A stretch of DNA of 58,327 bases. Origin: CAVSUR01 sp052143655 (GTDB lineage Bacteria > Actinomycetota > Actinomycetes > Streptosporangiales > Streptosporangiaceae). Positions 15,547 to 23,075 of this stretch are shown in pieces (within the stretch, counting starts at the first letter, position 1; each line of letters opens with the position of its first letter). A model generated the notes under the pieces. The model was not told the origin of the DNA and searched no databases. It saw nothing but the letters and a program-made list of their open reading frames with translations. The stretch is taken from assembly GCA_052143655.1 (NCBI GenBank), contig JBKQSL010000309.1, forward strand, positions 1 to 58,327, in the 5' to 3' direction. The translations under genes and the position numbers were made by a program.

Positions 15547-16608
15547 TCATCCGGTGAGCTGGCGGGCCATCCAGTCGGCACTGTAGGGGCGGTGCAGGTA
15601 GGGCACGTTGGCGCAGCCGTGGTTGCCCTGCTCCAGCAGCAGCACCTCTGCCGGGCTCGGCACGGCGTCGCGCAGCCGGACGGCGTCCCGCCAGGGAATG
15701 ATCCGGTCCTGGCGGCCCGCCACGATCAGCAGCGGCATCCCCAGGCCGCCGGCCCGCCCGGCCAGCGTCAGCTCCAGCGCCCGGCCGCGTGCCTCCGGCT
15801 CGCTGCGGGCCCCGGACCGCGCGGCGAAGGCCTCCCGGGTCAGCTGCGGCAGCTGATCCCAGTGGTCGCCGAAGCAGAACGGCCCGCAGAGCGCGATGCA
15901 CGCATGGATCCGCGAGTCGCCGCTGGCCAGCCGGGGCGCGTAGTAGCCGCCCAGGCTGACGCCCCACACGCCGATCCGGCCAGGGTCAATGCCCGGCTGA
16001 GCGGCCAGGGCATCCAGGATTGCCGCGCCCGGGACCTCCCAGTCCGGCCGGATAGGCAGGTCGTACTCGGCTTCGCCCTGACCGGGGCCGTCCGCCGACA
16101 GCGTGGCCAGGCCGCGGTCCAGGAACAGCTGCTCGACCGCGCCGAACTCCTCCTTGGCCGAGTCCAGGCCGGGAACCAGCAGCACCGCCGGGTGCGGCCC
16201 CGGGCCCGGCGGCCGGCGCAGCACGCCGGCCAGCACCGCGCCGCCGAACGGTATCTCCAGCCGGATGCCCGGCGGGTCCAGGTGCGGCAGCGCCGCGGTC
16301 AGGCACTGAACAGCGGCCGCGTGCGCGGTCCGCAGCTGGGCCGGATCCTGGACGAACAGGAACTTGGCGAAGTGGTAGTACACGGCGGCCTGCGCCAGGT
16401 GGCCGCCGGCCGACCGGGTGCGGCCCTGCTCCAGGGCCTGGCGGCCGAGGCCCGCGTGCACCGACGCAGCCTGGCTCCAGCCGCGGCACCAGTCGTCCCA
16501 GCTCTCCAGCGCCCCGGTGATCTCGGCGAAGTCACCCGGATAGACACCCGCCGCGACGAAACGGGGTGCCCAGTGGGCGATCGCGGCCGCCAGCCTGCCG
16601 TCTGCCAC
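15547..16608 (-). CDS. Alpha/beta hydrolase, pseudooxynicotine-hydrolase-like
   Basis: 353 aa from the GTG at 16608, where family-like sequence begins. The layout is a helical N-terminal domain of about 110 residues followed by an alpha/beta hydrolase core: nucleophile elbow GVSLGG, acid in GRQDRIIP, and His in GNHGCANV. This two-part plan and the PGLDSAKEEF motif recall the FrsA/DUF1100 group and 2,6-dihydroxypseudooxynicotine hydrolase, which cut carbon-carbon or ester bonds. The substrate is not predictable. A LacI-like palindrome lies 12 nt before the start codon, overlapping the place of ribosome site and -10, so repression by a sugar/acid-type regulator is plausible. Confidence 0.8.
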   Translation of the reverse strand: MADGRLAAAIAHWAPRFVAAGVYPGDFAEITGALESWDDWCRGWSQAASVHAGLGRQALEQGRTRSAGGHLAQAAVYYHFAKFLFVQDPAQLRTAHAAAVQCLTAALPHLDPPGIRLEIPFGGAVLAGVLRRPPGPGPHPAVLLVPGLDSAKEEFGAVEQLFLDRGLATLSADGPGQGEAEYDLPIRPDWEVPGAAILDALAAQPGIDPGRIGVWGVSLGGYYAPRLASGDSRIHACIALCGPFCFGDHWDQLPQLTREAFAARSGARSEPEARGRALELTLAGRAGGLGMPLLIVAGRQDRIIPWRDAVRLRDAVPSPAEVLLLEQGNHGCANVPYLHRPYSADWMARQLTG

Positions 16609-16619
16609 CGGGTTAGTGT

Positions 16620-16633
16620 TGCATACGTTTGCA
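16620..16633. promoter_or_regulatory. LacI-family-like operator
   Basis: TGCATACGTTTGCA, a CG-centred palindrome with one mismatch, close to the general LacI/GalR pattern TGCAAACGTTTGCA. It sits directly upstream of the alpha/beta hydrolase start. No LacI-family gene is present in the window. Confidence 0.5.
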
Positions 16634-16799
16634 GCCGGCTCCAGGCGGCCGGCCGGGACCGCCGGGCCGACCGGGACCGCCCGGCGCAGTGAGCCGCCAT
16701 CTGTTGAACAACGGGTCAGCGACCTGTGACGGAACAGTACGGAAGGGGCCTGGAAACTGACCGTTGACAAAGCCCAGCCGGGTGGGGAAGGCTCGTTCC

Positions 16800-16811
16800 G
16801 CAAACGATTGT
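16800..16811. promoter_or_regulatory. Second LacI-like palindrome
   Basis: GCAAACGATTGT, CG-centred imperfect palindrome, about 100 bp before the dehydrogenase start at 16905. With the site at 16620 it brackets the divergent promoter region. A TTGACA hexamer lies at 16764-16769, without a convincing -10. Confidence 0.35.
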
Positions 16812-16904
16812 GACGCAGCTCTTCCGGCCGCGAACTGCTCGCCCGGCGGTCAGGACGCGCATCCATGGTGGCGGCGGACATACGTGGAGCACGAAAGGTT
16901 GCTG

Positions 16905-17906
16905 ATGACCGGGACAGGGCTTGACCAGCGGCTTGGCTGGCTGGGGACCGGGCGGATGGGCGCGGCGCTGGCCCAGCGGCTGCTCGCGGCGGGCTGCGAC
17001 CTGACGGTGTACAACCGGACTAAGGCGAAGGCCGAGCCGCTGGCAGCCAGCGGCGCCACGATCGCGGACACCGCGGCCGAACTGGGTATGGCAGACATCG
17101 TGTTCGTGACCGTCGGCGCGTCGCAGGACCTGATCGACGCGGTCCTCGGCCCGGACGGCCTGCTCGACGGCCCGGCCGCGCCGAAGATCGTGGTCGACTG
17201 CTCCACTGTGTCCGCCGAGTCCTCCCAGCACGTCCGGCAGCGGCTGGCGGAGCGCGGCACCGCGCTGCTCGCCGCTCCGGTAATGGGCAACCCGAGGGTG
17301 GCGACGGCGGGCCGGCTCACGCTGGCGGTCTCCGGCCCGGACGAGGTCTTCGAGCAGGCCCGCCCCTACCTGGACCTGCTCGGCGCCGGGGCCACCTACG
17401 TCGGCGACGGAGAGGCCGCGCGGATCGTGAAGCTGTGCCACAACCTGCTCCTGGGCGTCGTCACCCAGTCGCTGGCCGAGGTGGCGATCCTGGCCCAGCA
17501 GCACGGGGTGACCCGGCAGGCGCTGCTGGAGTGCCTGAACAACAGCGTGATGGGCTCGACCTTCTCGCGGTACAAGACGCCGGCGATGGTGAACCTGGAC
17601 CTCCATCCGACCTTCACCGCGACGCTGCTGCGCAAGGACTTCGATCTCGGGCTCGCCGCGGCGCGCGCGCGGGAAGTGCCGATGCCGGTCGCGGCACTGG
17701 TGCACCAGCTCGTGCAGGGCCTGGTGGGCCGCGGCCACGGTGACGAGGACTTCGCTGCGCTGATACTGATGCAGGCTGAATCGGCCGGGGTGCGGCTGAT
17801 CAGCGAAGAAGCTGAAGTGTCCGACGGGCTGGAGGCCGCGGATACCCCAGGAGGGGTGCAACACGCCCGAAAAGGGGCGCAAGCGCCGGCGGGGGCTGGA
17901 GAATAG
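16905..17906 (+). CDS. Beta-hydroxyacid dehydrogenase (3-hydroxyisobutyrate dehydrogenase family)
   Basis: 333 aa from the ATG at 16905, with AAAGG about 8 nt upstream; the open frame back to 16764 lacks family features. N-terminal Rossmann fold with LGTGRMG at residues 13-19; catalytic Lys and Asn in IVKLCHN (K176, N180). The substrate-binding segment usually reading PVSGG is PVMGNP here, so the substrate may differ from 3-hydroxyisobutyrate. The last 35 residues (after ISEEAEV) exceed the family. Expected reaction: NAD(P)-dependent oxidation of a beta-hydroxyacid. It precedes the Liv transporter by 160 bases. Confidence 0.88.
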   Translation: MTGTGLDQRLGWLGTGRMGAALAQRLLAAGCDLTVYNRTKAKAEPLAASGATIADTAAELGMADIVFVTVGASQDLIDAVLGPDGLLDGPAAPKIVVDCSTVSAESSQHVRQRLAERGTALLAAPVMGNPRVATAGRLTLAVSGPDEVFEQARPYLDLLGAGATYVGDGEAARIVKLCHNLLLGVVTQSLAEVAILAQQHGVTRQALLECLNNSVMGSTFSRYKTPAMVNLDLHPTFTATLLRKDFDLGLAAARAREVPMPVAALVHQLVQGLVGRGHGDEDFAALILMQAESAGVRLISEEAEVSDGLEAADTPGGVQHARKGAQAPAGAGE

Positions 17907-17908
17907 GT

Positions 17909-17928
17909 GAGCAATCTGCAATTTGCTC
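17909..17928 (+). terminator. Small hairpin after dehydrogenase gene
   Basis: GAGCAA/TTGCTC, 6-bp stem with an 8-nt loop, 3 nt after the stop. Short and relatively AT-rich; could instead be an operator. Confidence 0.3.
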
Positions 17929-18036
17929 GCTTCACGCAGCCGGCCGCCCGGCCGGCTGTCCGCAGGGCCCTGATCTCGTCCCGCGCGCAGCATCGCACGG
18001 GCGGTCACGGGACCCTCGTCGGATAAACGACGCATG

Positions 18037-18054
18037 CTCATCCGACTCATCCGA
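18037..18054 (+). repeat. 9-bp tandem repeat CTCATCCGA x2 before transporter
   Basis: Two perfect head-to-tail copies ending where the ribosome site of the substrate-binding protein begins. An imperfect CGTCG/CGACG dyad at about 18017-18032 precedes it. Possible regulator site; nothing more can be said. Confidence 0.4.
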
Positions 18055-18067
18055 AGGGAGGACCGGG

Positions 18068-19345
18068 ATGAGACCTCGCCGGTCCCATCGTTCCCACCGC
18101 ACCCGGTTCCTGAGCTACGGCGCTGTCGCGGTCGTGGCGGCCGCGCTGGTCGCCGGCTGCAGCAGCAGCGGCTCGTCCAGCAGCAGTAGCGGCGTCGGCA
18201 GCGGCAGCAAGCCACCCATCCTCATCGGCGCCTCATTGTCGCTGACCGGCGACTTCAGTGCCGACGGCCAGGCCTACCAGAAGGGCTATGAGTTCTGGGC
18301 CAGCCAGGTCAACGCCAAGGGCGGCATCCTGGGCCGCAAGGTCGAGCTCAAGATCCTCAATGACAACAGCTCGCCGACCCAGGTCGTCACCAACTACCAG
18401 ACCCTCATCAACTCCGACCACGTGGCCCTGACGTTCGGTCCGTTCTCCTCGCTGCTGACCGCCCCGGCCGCCGCGATCGCGCACCGGTACGGCTTCGCCT
18501 TCGTCGAGGGGGCCGGCGGCGCGCCCATCGTGTTCGCGCAGAAGCTCAGCAACGTCTTCGACGTGAGCCTGCCGGTGGCCAACGAGCTTGACCCGTTCGC
18601 TGCCTGGATCAAGTCACTGCCGGCCGGCCAGCGGCCGAAGACCGCGGCGTACCCGATGGCCAACGACCCGTTCGCCACCCCGCAGGTGCAGCGGACGCAG
18701 AGCCTGCTGCAGCCGCTCGGGGTCAAGACCGTCTACTCCAAGATCTTCCCGGAGGAGGTTGCGGACTACAAGGCGCCGGCCGACGACGTGGCGTCGACCA
18801 AGGCGCAGGCGGTCGTGCTCGGCTCGACTGACGTGCCGACGGTCTCGGCCTTCATGACCGCCTTCGAGCAGCAGCACTACAACCCGAAGATCTTCATCGC
18901 CGCGGCCGGCCCGGACCAGGGCAGCGCGTTCACCAGCGCGGTGGGCGTGAAGAACGCCAACGGGATGATGGTGCCGGACGCCTGGTACCCGGGCTCGAAG
19001 AACCCGCAGAGCCAGGCGATGGTCAAGGCGTACGTGGCCAAGTACGGCGGCAGCGCGTCGGACATCAACGCCGACATCGCCGAGGCCTACTCCGTCGGCC
19101 AGGTCGTGGACCAGGCCGTGACGCACGTGGGCGGCACCGACAACGCCAAGATCATCAGCTACCTGCACAGCGGCGTGACGCTGCAGTCGGTGCAGGGGCC
19201 GGTGAAGTTCAACTCCGTTGGCGAGAACCTGTCGGCGACGGCGTTCATCTTCCAGTGGCAGAACGGCCAGTTCGTGCAGGTGCTGCCGGCCAGCGACCCA
19301 GGCTCGGTGAAGATCGAGTACCCGAAGCCGAACTGGGGCAGCTGA
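18068..19345 (+). CDS. ABC substrate-binding lipoprotein, branched-chain amino acid (LivK) type
   Basis: 425 aa. Signal peptide with basic start and lipobox VAGC (Cys31), followed by a Ser-rich linker, so it is a lipoprotein on the outer face of the membrane. The periplasmic-binding fold 1 of the Leu/Ile/Val group is seen from ILIGASLSLTGDFSADGQAYQKG onward. Strong ribosome site (AAGGGAGG) 8 nt before the ATG. It opens the importer operon of five genes. LivK homologues in actinomycetes bind many ligands (amino acids, urea, amides, aromatic acids), so substrate is open. Confidence 0.93.
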   Translation: MRPRRSHRSHRTRFLSYGAVAVVAAALVAGCSSSGSSSSSSGVGSGSKPPILIGASLSLTGDFSADGQAYQKGYEFWASQVNAKGGILGRKVELKILNDNSSPTQVVTNYQTLINSDHVALTFGPFSSLLTAPAAAIAHRYGFAFVEGAGGAPIVFAQKLSNVFDVSLPVANELDPFAAWIKSLPAGQRPKTAAYPMANDPFATPQVQRTQSLLQPLGVKTVYSKIFPEEVADYKAPADDVASTKAQAVVLGSTDVPTVSAFMTAFEQQHYNPKIFIAAAGPDQGSAFTSAVGVKNANGMMVPDAWYPGSKNPQSQAMVKAYVAKYGGSASDINADIAEAYSVGQVVDQAVTHVGGTDNAKIISYLHSGVTLQSVQGPVKFNSVGENLSATAFIFQWQNGQFVQVLPASDPGSVKIEYPKPNWGS

Positions 19346-19394
19346 CCTGACCGCAGTTCAATCCTGACCGGAAACGGAGCGGCACGGAGCTGAG

Positions 19395-20270
19395 ATGGCC
19401 AGCCAGATCTATCAGGCGATCGTCGACGGCATCCTCGGCGGCGGCGTCTACGCGCTGATGGCCGTCGGGCTGACGCTGATCTTCGGCGTGCTCGACATCA
19501 TCAACGTCGCCCAGGGCATCCTGGTGATCGTCGGCGGCTATCTCAGTTACGTGCTGTCCGTGCACCTGCACATCAACCTGTTCGCCGGCCTGCTGATCAC
19601 CATCCCGGCCATGTTCGTGCTCGGGGTGGTCATCCACACGGCCTTCATCCGGCCCTTGCGCGGCCGCGAGCGCACCTCGATGTCCCTGCTGGCCTGCTTC
19701 GCGGTGGCCATCATCATCGAAGGGGCGCTGTACTGGATCTTCGGGCCCAACATCGTGAACCTGACCGCCTCAGACGCGAGCTTCAAGCTGTTCGGGTTCT
19801 ACATCACCGACATTTACGTGTACTGCTTCATCCTCGCCGTGGTCCTGGTCGCAGCCATCTACCTGCTGCTGTACCGGTCGAAGTTCGGCCGGAGCGTCCG
19901 CGCCACTATGCAGGACGCAACCGCCGCCCGGCTCATCGGCATTGACGTGAACCGGGTGGCCGCCCTCACCTTCGGCATCGGTGTCGCGGTAACCGCCGCA
20001 GGGGGCATGGCCTACGGGGCCACGGCAGGCGGGTTCAACCCGAACAGCGGGTACGACCTGATCTCCCGGCTGCTCGCGATCGTCATCCTCGGTGGCCTGG
20101 GCAGCATCGGCGGCGCGCTCGCCGCCGCCGTCTTCATGATCACCCTGGAATCGGTGGTGGATATCTGGTATCCCAACTGGGCCATCGTCGTCTTCTACGC
20201 GGCGCTGGTGCTGGTACTGGTGCTGCGCCCGGCCGGGCTCTTCGGCCGGCGGGCGGTGCGCGCCCAGTGA
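19395..20270 (+). CDS. livH: Branched-chain amino acid type ABC permease (LivH)
   Basis: 291 aa with about eight membrane helices; LivH hallmarks GGGVYALMAVGLTLIFGVLDIIN near the start, RATMQDATAARLIGIDVNRV in the cytoplasmic coupling loop and RLLAIVILGGLGSIGGA near the end. The ATG follows a GGAG site. The stop overlaps the livM GTG start. Forms the translocation channel with LivM. Confidence 0.93.
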   Translation: MASQIYQAIVDGILGGGVYALMAVGLTLIFGVLDIINVAQGILVIVGGYLSYVLSVHLHINLFAGLLITIPAMFVLGVVIHTAFIRPLRGRERTSMSLLACFAVAIIIEGALYWIFGPNIVNLTASDASFKLFGFYITDIYVYCFILAVVLVAAIYLLLYRSKFGRSVRATMQDATAARLIGIDVNRVAALTFGIGVAVTAAGGMAYGATAGGFNPNSGYDLISRLLAIVILGGLGSIGGALAAAVFMITLESVVDIWYPNWAIVVFYAALVLVLVLRPAGLFGRRAVRAQ

Positions 20271-21424
20271 CCGCCTCAGCAGGCCTGCGCCCGGCGGCAG
20301 GCAGCAGGCGGGGCCTGGCACTGCGCGGGGCGGTGACAGCCGTGATCCTGGTCCTGGCCGTCGCCTTCCCGTACATCTTCCCCAACCAGCTGGTGACCGA
20401 GTACGGCGTGCTGGCCCTGATCTTCGCCGCGGCAGCCACCTCCTGGAACTTCTTCTCCGGCTACTCGGGCTACCTGTCGCTCGGGCATGCCATCTTCTTC
20501 GGCACCGGCGCCTACACGGTGGCGATCGCCGCGCGGGACTGGAACCTGTCCGGCGATGACATCTTCTCGGTGCTGCCGCTGGGGGCCGTGGCGGCCGCGG
20601 TCGTGGCTGTGCCGCTCGGCCTGGTCGCGCTGCAGGTGCGGCGGCACACGTTCGTGGTGGTGACCATCGCGTTCTTCTTCATCTTCCAGCTGATGGCGTC
20701 CAACTTCTCGTTCACCGGCGGGACCAGCGGCATCATCGCGCCCGTGCTGAACTGGACCAATCAGAGGTATTACGACCCGTTCTATTACCTGGCCCTGGCC
20801 ATCGCGATCGTCGCCCTGCTGCTGTCCTGGCTGATCCGCCGGTCCAGGTTCGGGCTGCACCTGCTGGCCATCCGCGACGACGAGGACCGGGCGCGCGGTC
20901 TCGGCGTGCGGGCCATGCGGGTCAAGCTGACCGCGTTCACCCTGTCGGCCCTGCTGACCGGCCTGCTGGGCGGCCTGTTCTACTACTTCGATGGCGAGGC
21001 CTTCCCGCAGAGCGTCTTCGACCCGCTGTTTGACCTGTCGCTGGCGCTGATGGCCTTCTTCGGCGGTCTCGGCACGATCTTCGGGCCGGCGCTGGGAGCG
21101 CTGATCCTGGAACCGGCCCAGCAGTGGCTGACTACGCGCTTCACCAACGGCTACTTCTCCGAGATGCTGCTCGGCGCGGTCTTCCTGGCGGTGATCATCT
21201 TCCTGCCGCGCGGCGTGCTGCCGACGGCCGGCGAGCGGATCACCGCCTGGCGGGCCCGGCTGCGCGACCGGGCCGCCCCGGCCAGCGGGGGGCCGCCGGC
21301 CGGCGATGTCCTCGGCCAGCCGGCCGGGCTGCTGACGCGGCCCGCGGGCGAGCCAGACGAGATCGGCACTGCGGGCCGGGCTGGCGTGCCGCCCACCGCA
21401 GCCAGGCCCGAGGGCGGTGCATGA
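20267..21424 (+). CDS. livM: Branched-chain amino acid type ABC permease (LivM)
   Basis: 385 aa; hallmarks SGYLSLGHAIFFGTGAYTVA and IRDDEDRARGLGVRAMRVKL, then AFFGGLGTIFGPALGALIL. GTG start overlapping the livH stop. The last 60 residues are a low-complexity Ala/Gly/Pro cytoplasmic tail not needed by the family. The stop overlaps the livG ATG. Confidence 0.93.
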   Translation: MTASAGLRPAAGSRRGLALRGAVTAVILVLAVAFPYIFPNQLVTEYGVLALIFAAAATSWNFFSGYSGYLSLGHAIFFGTGAYTVAIAARDWNLSGDDIFSVLPLGAVAAAVVAVPLGLVALQVRRHTFVVVTIAFFFIFQLMASNFSFTGGTSGIIAPVLNWTNQRYYDPFYYLALAIAIVALLLSWLIRRSRFGLHLLAIRDDEDRARGLGVRAMRVKLTAFTLSALLTGLLGGLFYYFDGEAFPQSVFDPLFDLSLALMAFFGGLGTIFGPALGALILEPAQQWLTTRFTNGYFSEMLLGAVFLAVIIFLPRGVLPTAGERITAWRARLRDRAAPASGGPPAGDVLGQPAGLLTRPAGEPDEIGTAGRAGVPPTAARPEGGA

Positions 21425-22227
21425 TGACGGCTGAGCTGCGCACCGAGGGCATCTCCCGGGCGTTCGGCGGCGTCCAGGCGCTCGCCGACTGCTCGCTGAC
21501 CGTGCAGCCCGGCTCGATCACCGGCCTGATCGGGCCGAACGGATCGGGCAAGACGACACTGTTCAACATCATGACCGGCTACGAGCGCCCGGACGCCGGA
21601 GAGGTGTACCTGGGCGGCCAGAAGGTAACCCGGGCCTCGGCGCAAGACATCTACGCCCGTGGCATCGGCCGTACCTTCCAGCTCACCCGGGTGTTCCCGC
21701 GGCTGACCGTGCTGGAGAACATGCTCGTGGCCGCGCGGCCGGGCGCGGTGCGCGGCCGGCTGTTCGGCCGGACCAGCGCGGCCGCCGACCGCGGCCGCGC
21801 GCTGGAGCTCCTGGAGTTCACCGGCATTGCCCAGTACGCAGGCGCCCTGGCCGAGACCCTCTCCTACGGCCAGCGCAAGCTGCTGGAGCTGGCCACGGTG
21901 CTCGCCGCCGACCCGGCCGTGGTGCTGCTGGACGAGCCGGCCGGGGGAGTGAACCCGTCGCTGATCCAGCACATCGCCGCCCGCATCCGCGACCTCAACG
22001 CCCGCGGCACGACGTTCCTGATCGTGGAGCACAACATGGAGTTCGTGATGGGCCTGTGCCATCAGGTCACCGTGCTCGACTACGGCACCGTGGTCGCCGC
22101 CGGGCCGCCGGAGATCATCGCCACCAACCCGCGGGTGCTCGACGCCTACCTCGGCGCGACGCTGGACGAGGACGACACGGAAGCCCCGGCCGGGGCGCAG
22201 GGCCAGGAGCACCCCGATGGCCGGTGA
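21421..22227 (+). CDS. livG: ABC transporter ATPase (LivG)
   Basis: 268 aa from the ATG at 21421 in an ATGA overlap with livM. Walker A GPNGSGKTT, the LivG-type signature LSYGQRKLLELA, Walker B VVLLDEPAGGVNP. One of two ATPases energising the importer. A second in-frame ATG at 21424 is possible. Confidence 0.94.
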   Translation: MMTAELRTEGISRAFGGVQALADCSLTVQPGSITGLIGPNGSGKTTLFNIMTGYERPDAGEVYLGGQKVTRASAQDIYARGIGRTFQLTRVFPRLTVLENMLVAARPGAVRGRLFGRTSAAADRGRALELLEFTGIAQYAGALAETLSYGQRKLLELATVLAADPAVVLLDEPAGGVNPSLIQHIAARIRDLNARGTTFLIVEHNMEFVMGLCHQVTVLDYGTVVAAGPPEIIATNPRVLDAYLGATLDEDDTEAPAGAQGQEHPDGR

Positions 22228-22960
22228 CGTGGCGCTGACCGTCGAGAACCTGTGCTCAGGGTACGGCGGCGGCGACATACTGCACGAGGTGTCGTTCACC
22301 GTGGCCGAGGGCGGCATCACCTGCATCGTCGGGCCGAACGGGGCCGGCAAGTCCACCCTGCTGGCCAGCATCAGCGGGCTGCTGCGGCCGCGCCGCGGCC
22401 GGGTGCTGCTGCGCGGCGAGCCGGTGACCGGGCGCAGCCCCCGGCAGATCCTGGAAATGGGCATGGTGCACGTGCCGCAGCAGCACAGCCTGTTCAAGGA
22501 CATGACCGTCGGCGAGAACCTCGACCTCGGCGGCTACGCGCTGCGCGACCGCAAGCTGCTCGCGCAGCGCCGGGCCCGGGTCGAGGAGATGTTCCCCCAG
22601 GTGGCCCAGTGGGTGCCGCAGAAGGCCGGCAGCCTGTCCGGCGGCCAGCAGCGGCTGGTCGAGTTCGCCCGCTGCCTGATGCTCGACCCGTCGCTGATCA
22701 TCCTGGACGAGCCGTCGATGGGCCTGGCGCCCAAGGTGCTGCGGTCGGTGTTCGACGCCGTCGCGCTGATGAACAAGGCCGGCAAGACGGTGCTGCTGGT
22801 CGAGCAGAACGCGCGGGCGGGGCTGCGGCTGTCGACCCACGGGGTGGTGCTGGAGAATGGCCGGGTGCGGCTGTCCGGCACCGGCCGCGAGGTGCTCGAG
22901 CATCCCGAGATCGGGGCGCTGTACCTCGGCGGCGCGGCTGGCGCGGGAAAGACGTCGTGA
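22217..22960 (+). CDS. livF: ABC transporter ATPase (LivF)
   Basis: 247 aa, overlapping livG by 11 nt. Walker A GPNGAGKST, signature LSGGQQRLVEFAR, Walker B LIILDEPSMGLAP, all typical of LivF. Completes the five-gene importer; a gap of 115 bases without its own obvious promoter leads to the M24 gene, so the catabolic genes downstream are probably co-transcribed. Confidence 0.94.
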   Translation: MAGDVALTVENLCSGYGGGDILHEVSFTVAEGGITCIVGPNGAGKSTLLASISGLLRPRRGRVLLRGEPVTGRSPRQILEMGMVHVPQQHSLFKDMTVGENLDLGGYALRDRKLLAQRRARVEEMFPQVAQWVPQKAGSLSGGQQRLVEFARCLMLDPSLIILDEPSMGLAPKVLRSVFDAVALMNKAGKTVLLVEQNARAGLRLSTHGVVLENGRVRLSGTGREVLEHPEIGALYLGGAAGAGKTS

Positions 22961-23075
22961 CCGCTGCCAGGGCCGGGCGGTCCTGGCGGCCTGGCCGGCC
23001 CCGCCGCCGGTTTACGGCCCCGGCTTGCCCGCAGCGCGCAGCTGCAGACCGAGCGTCCAGTGAGGTGACCTGAGC

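Noticed and set aside
16764..16904. TTG start at 16764 for the dehydrogenase, adding 47 residues
   Set aside because: The added residues are not family-like, the ATG at 16905 has a ribosome site, and TTGACA at 16764 reads better as a -35 hexamer.
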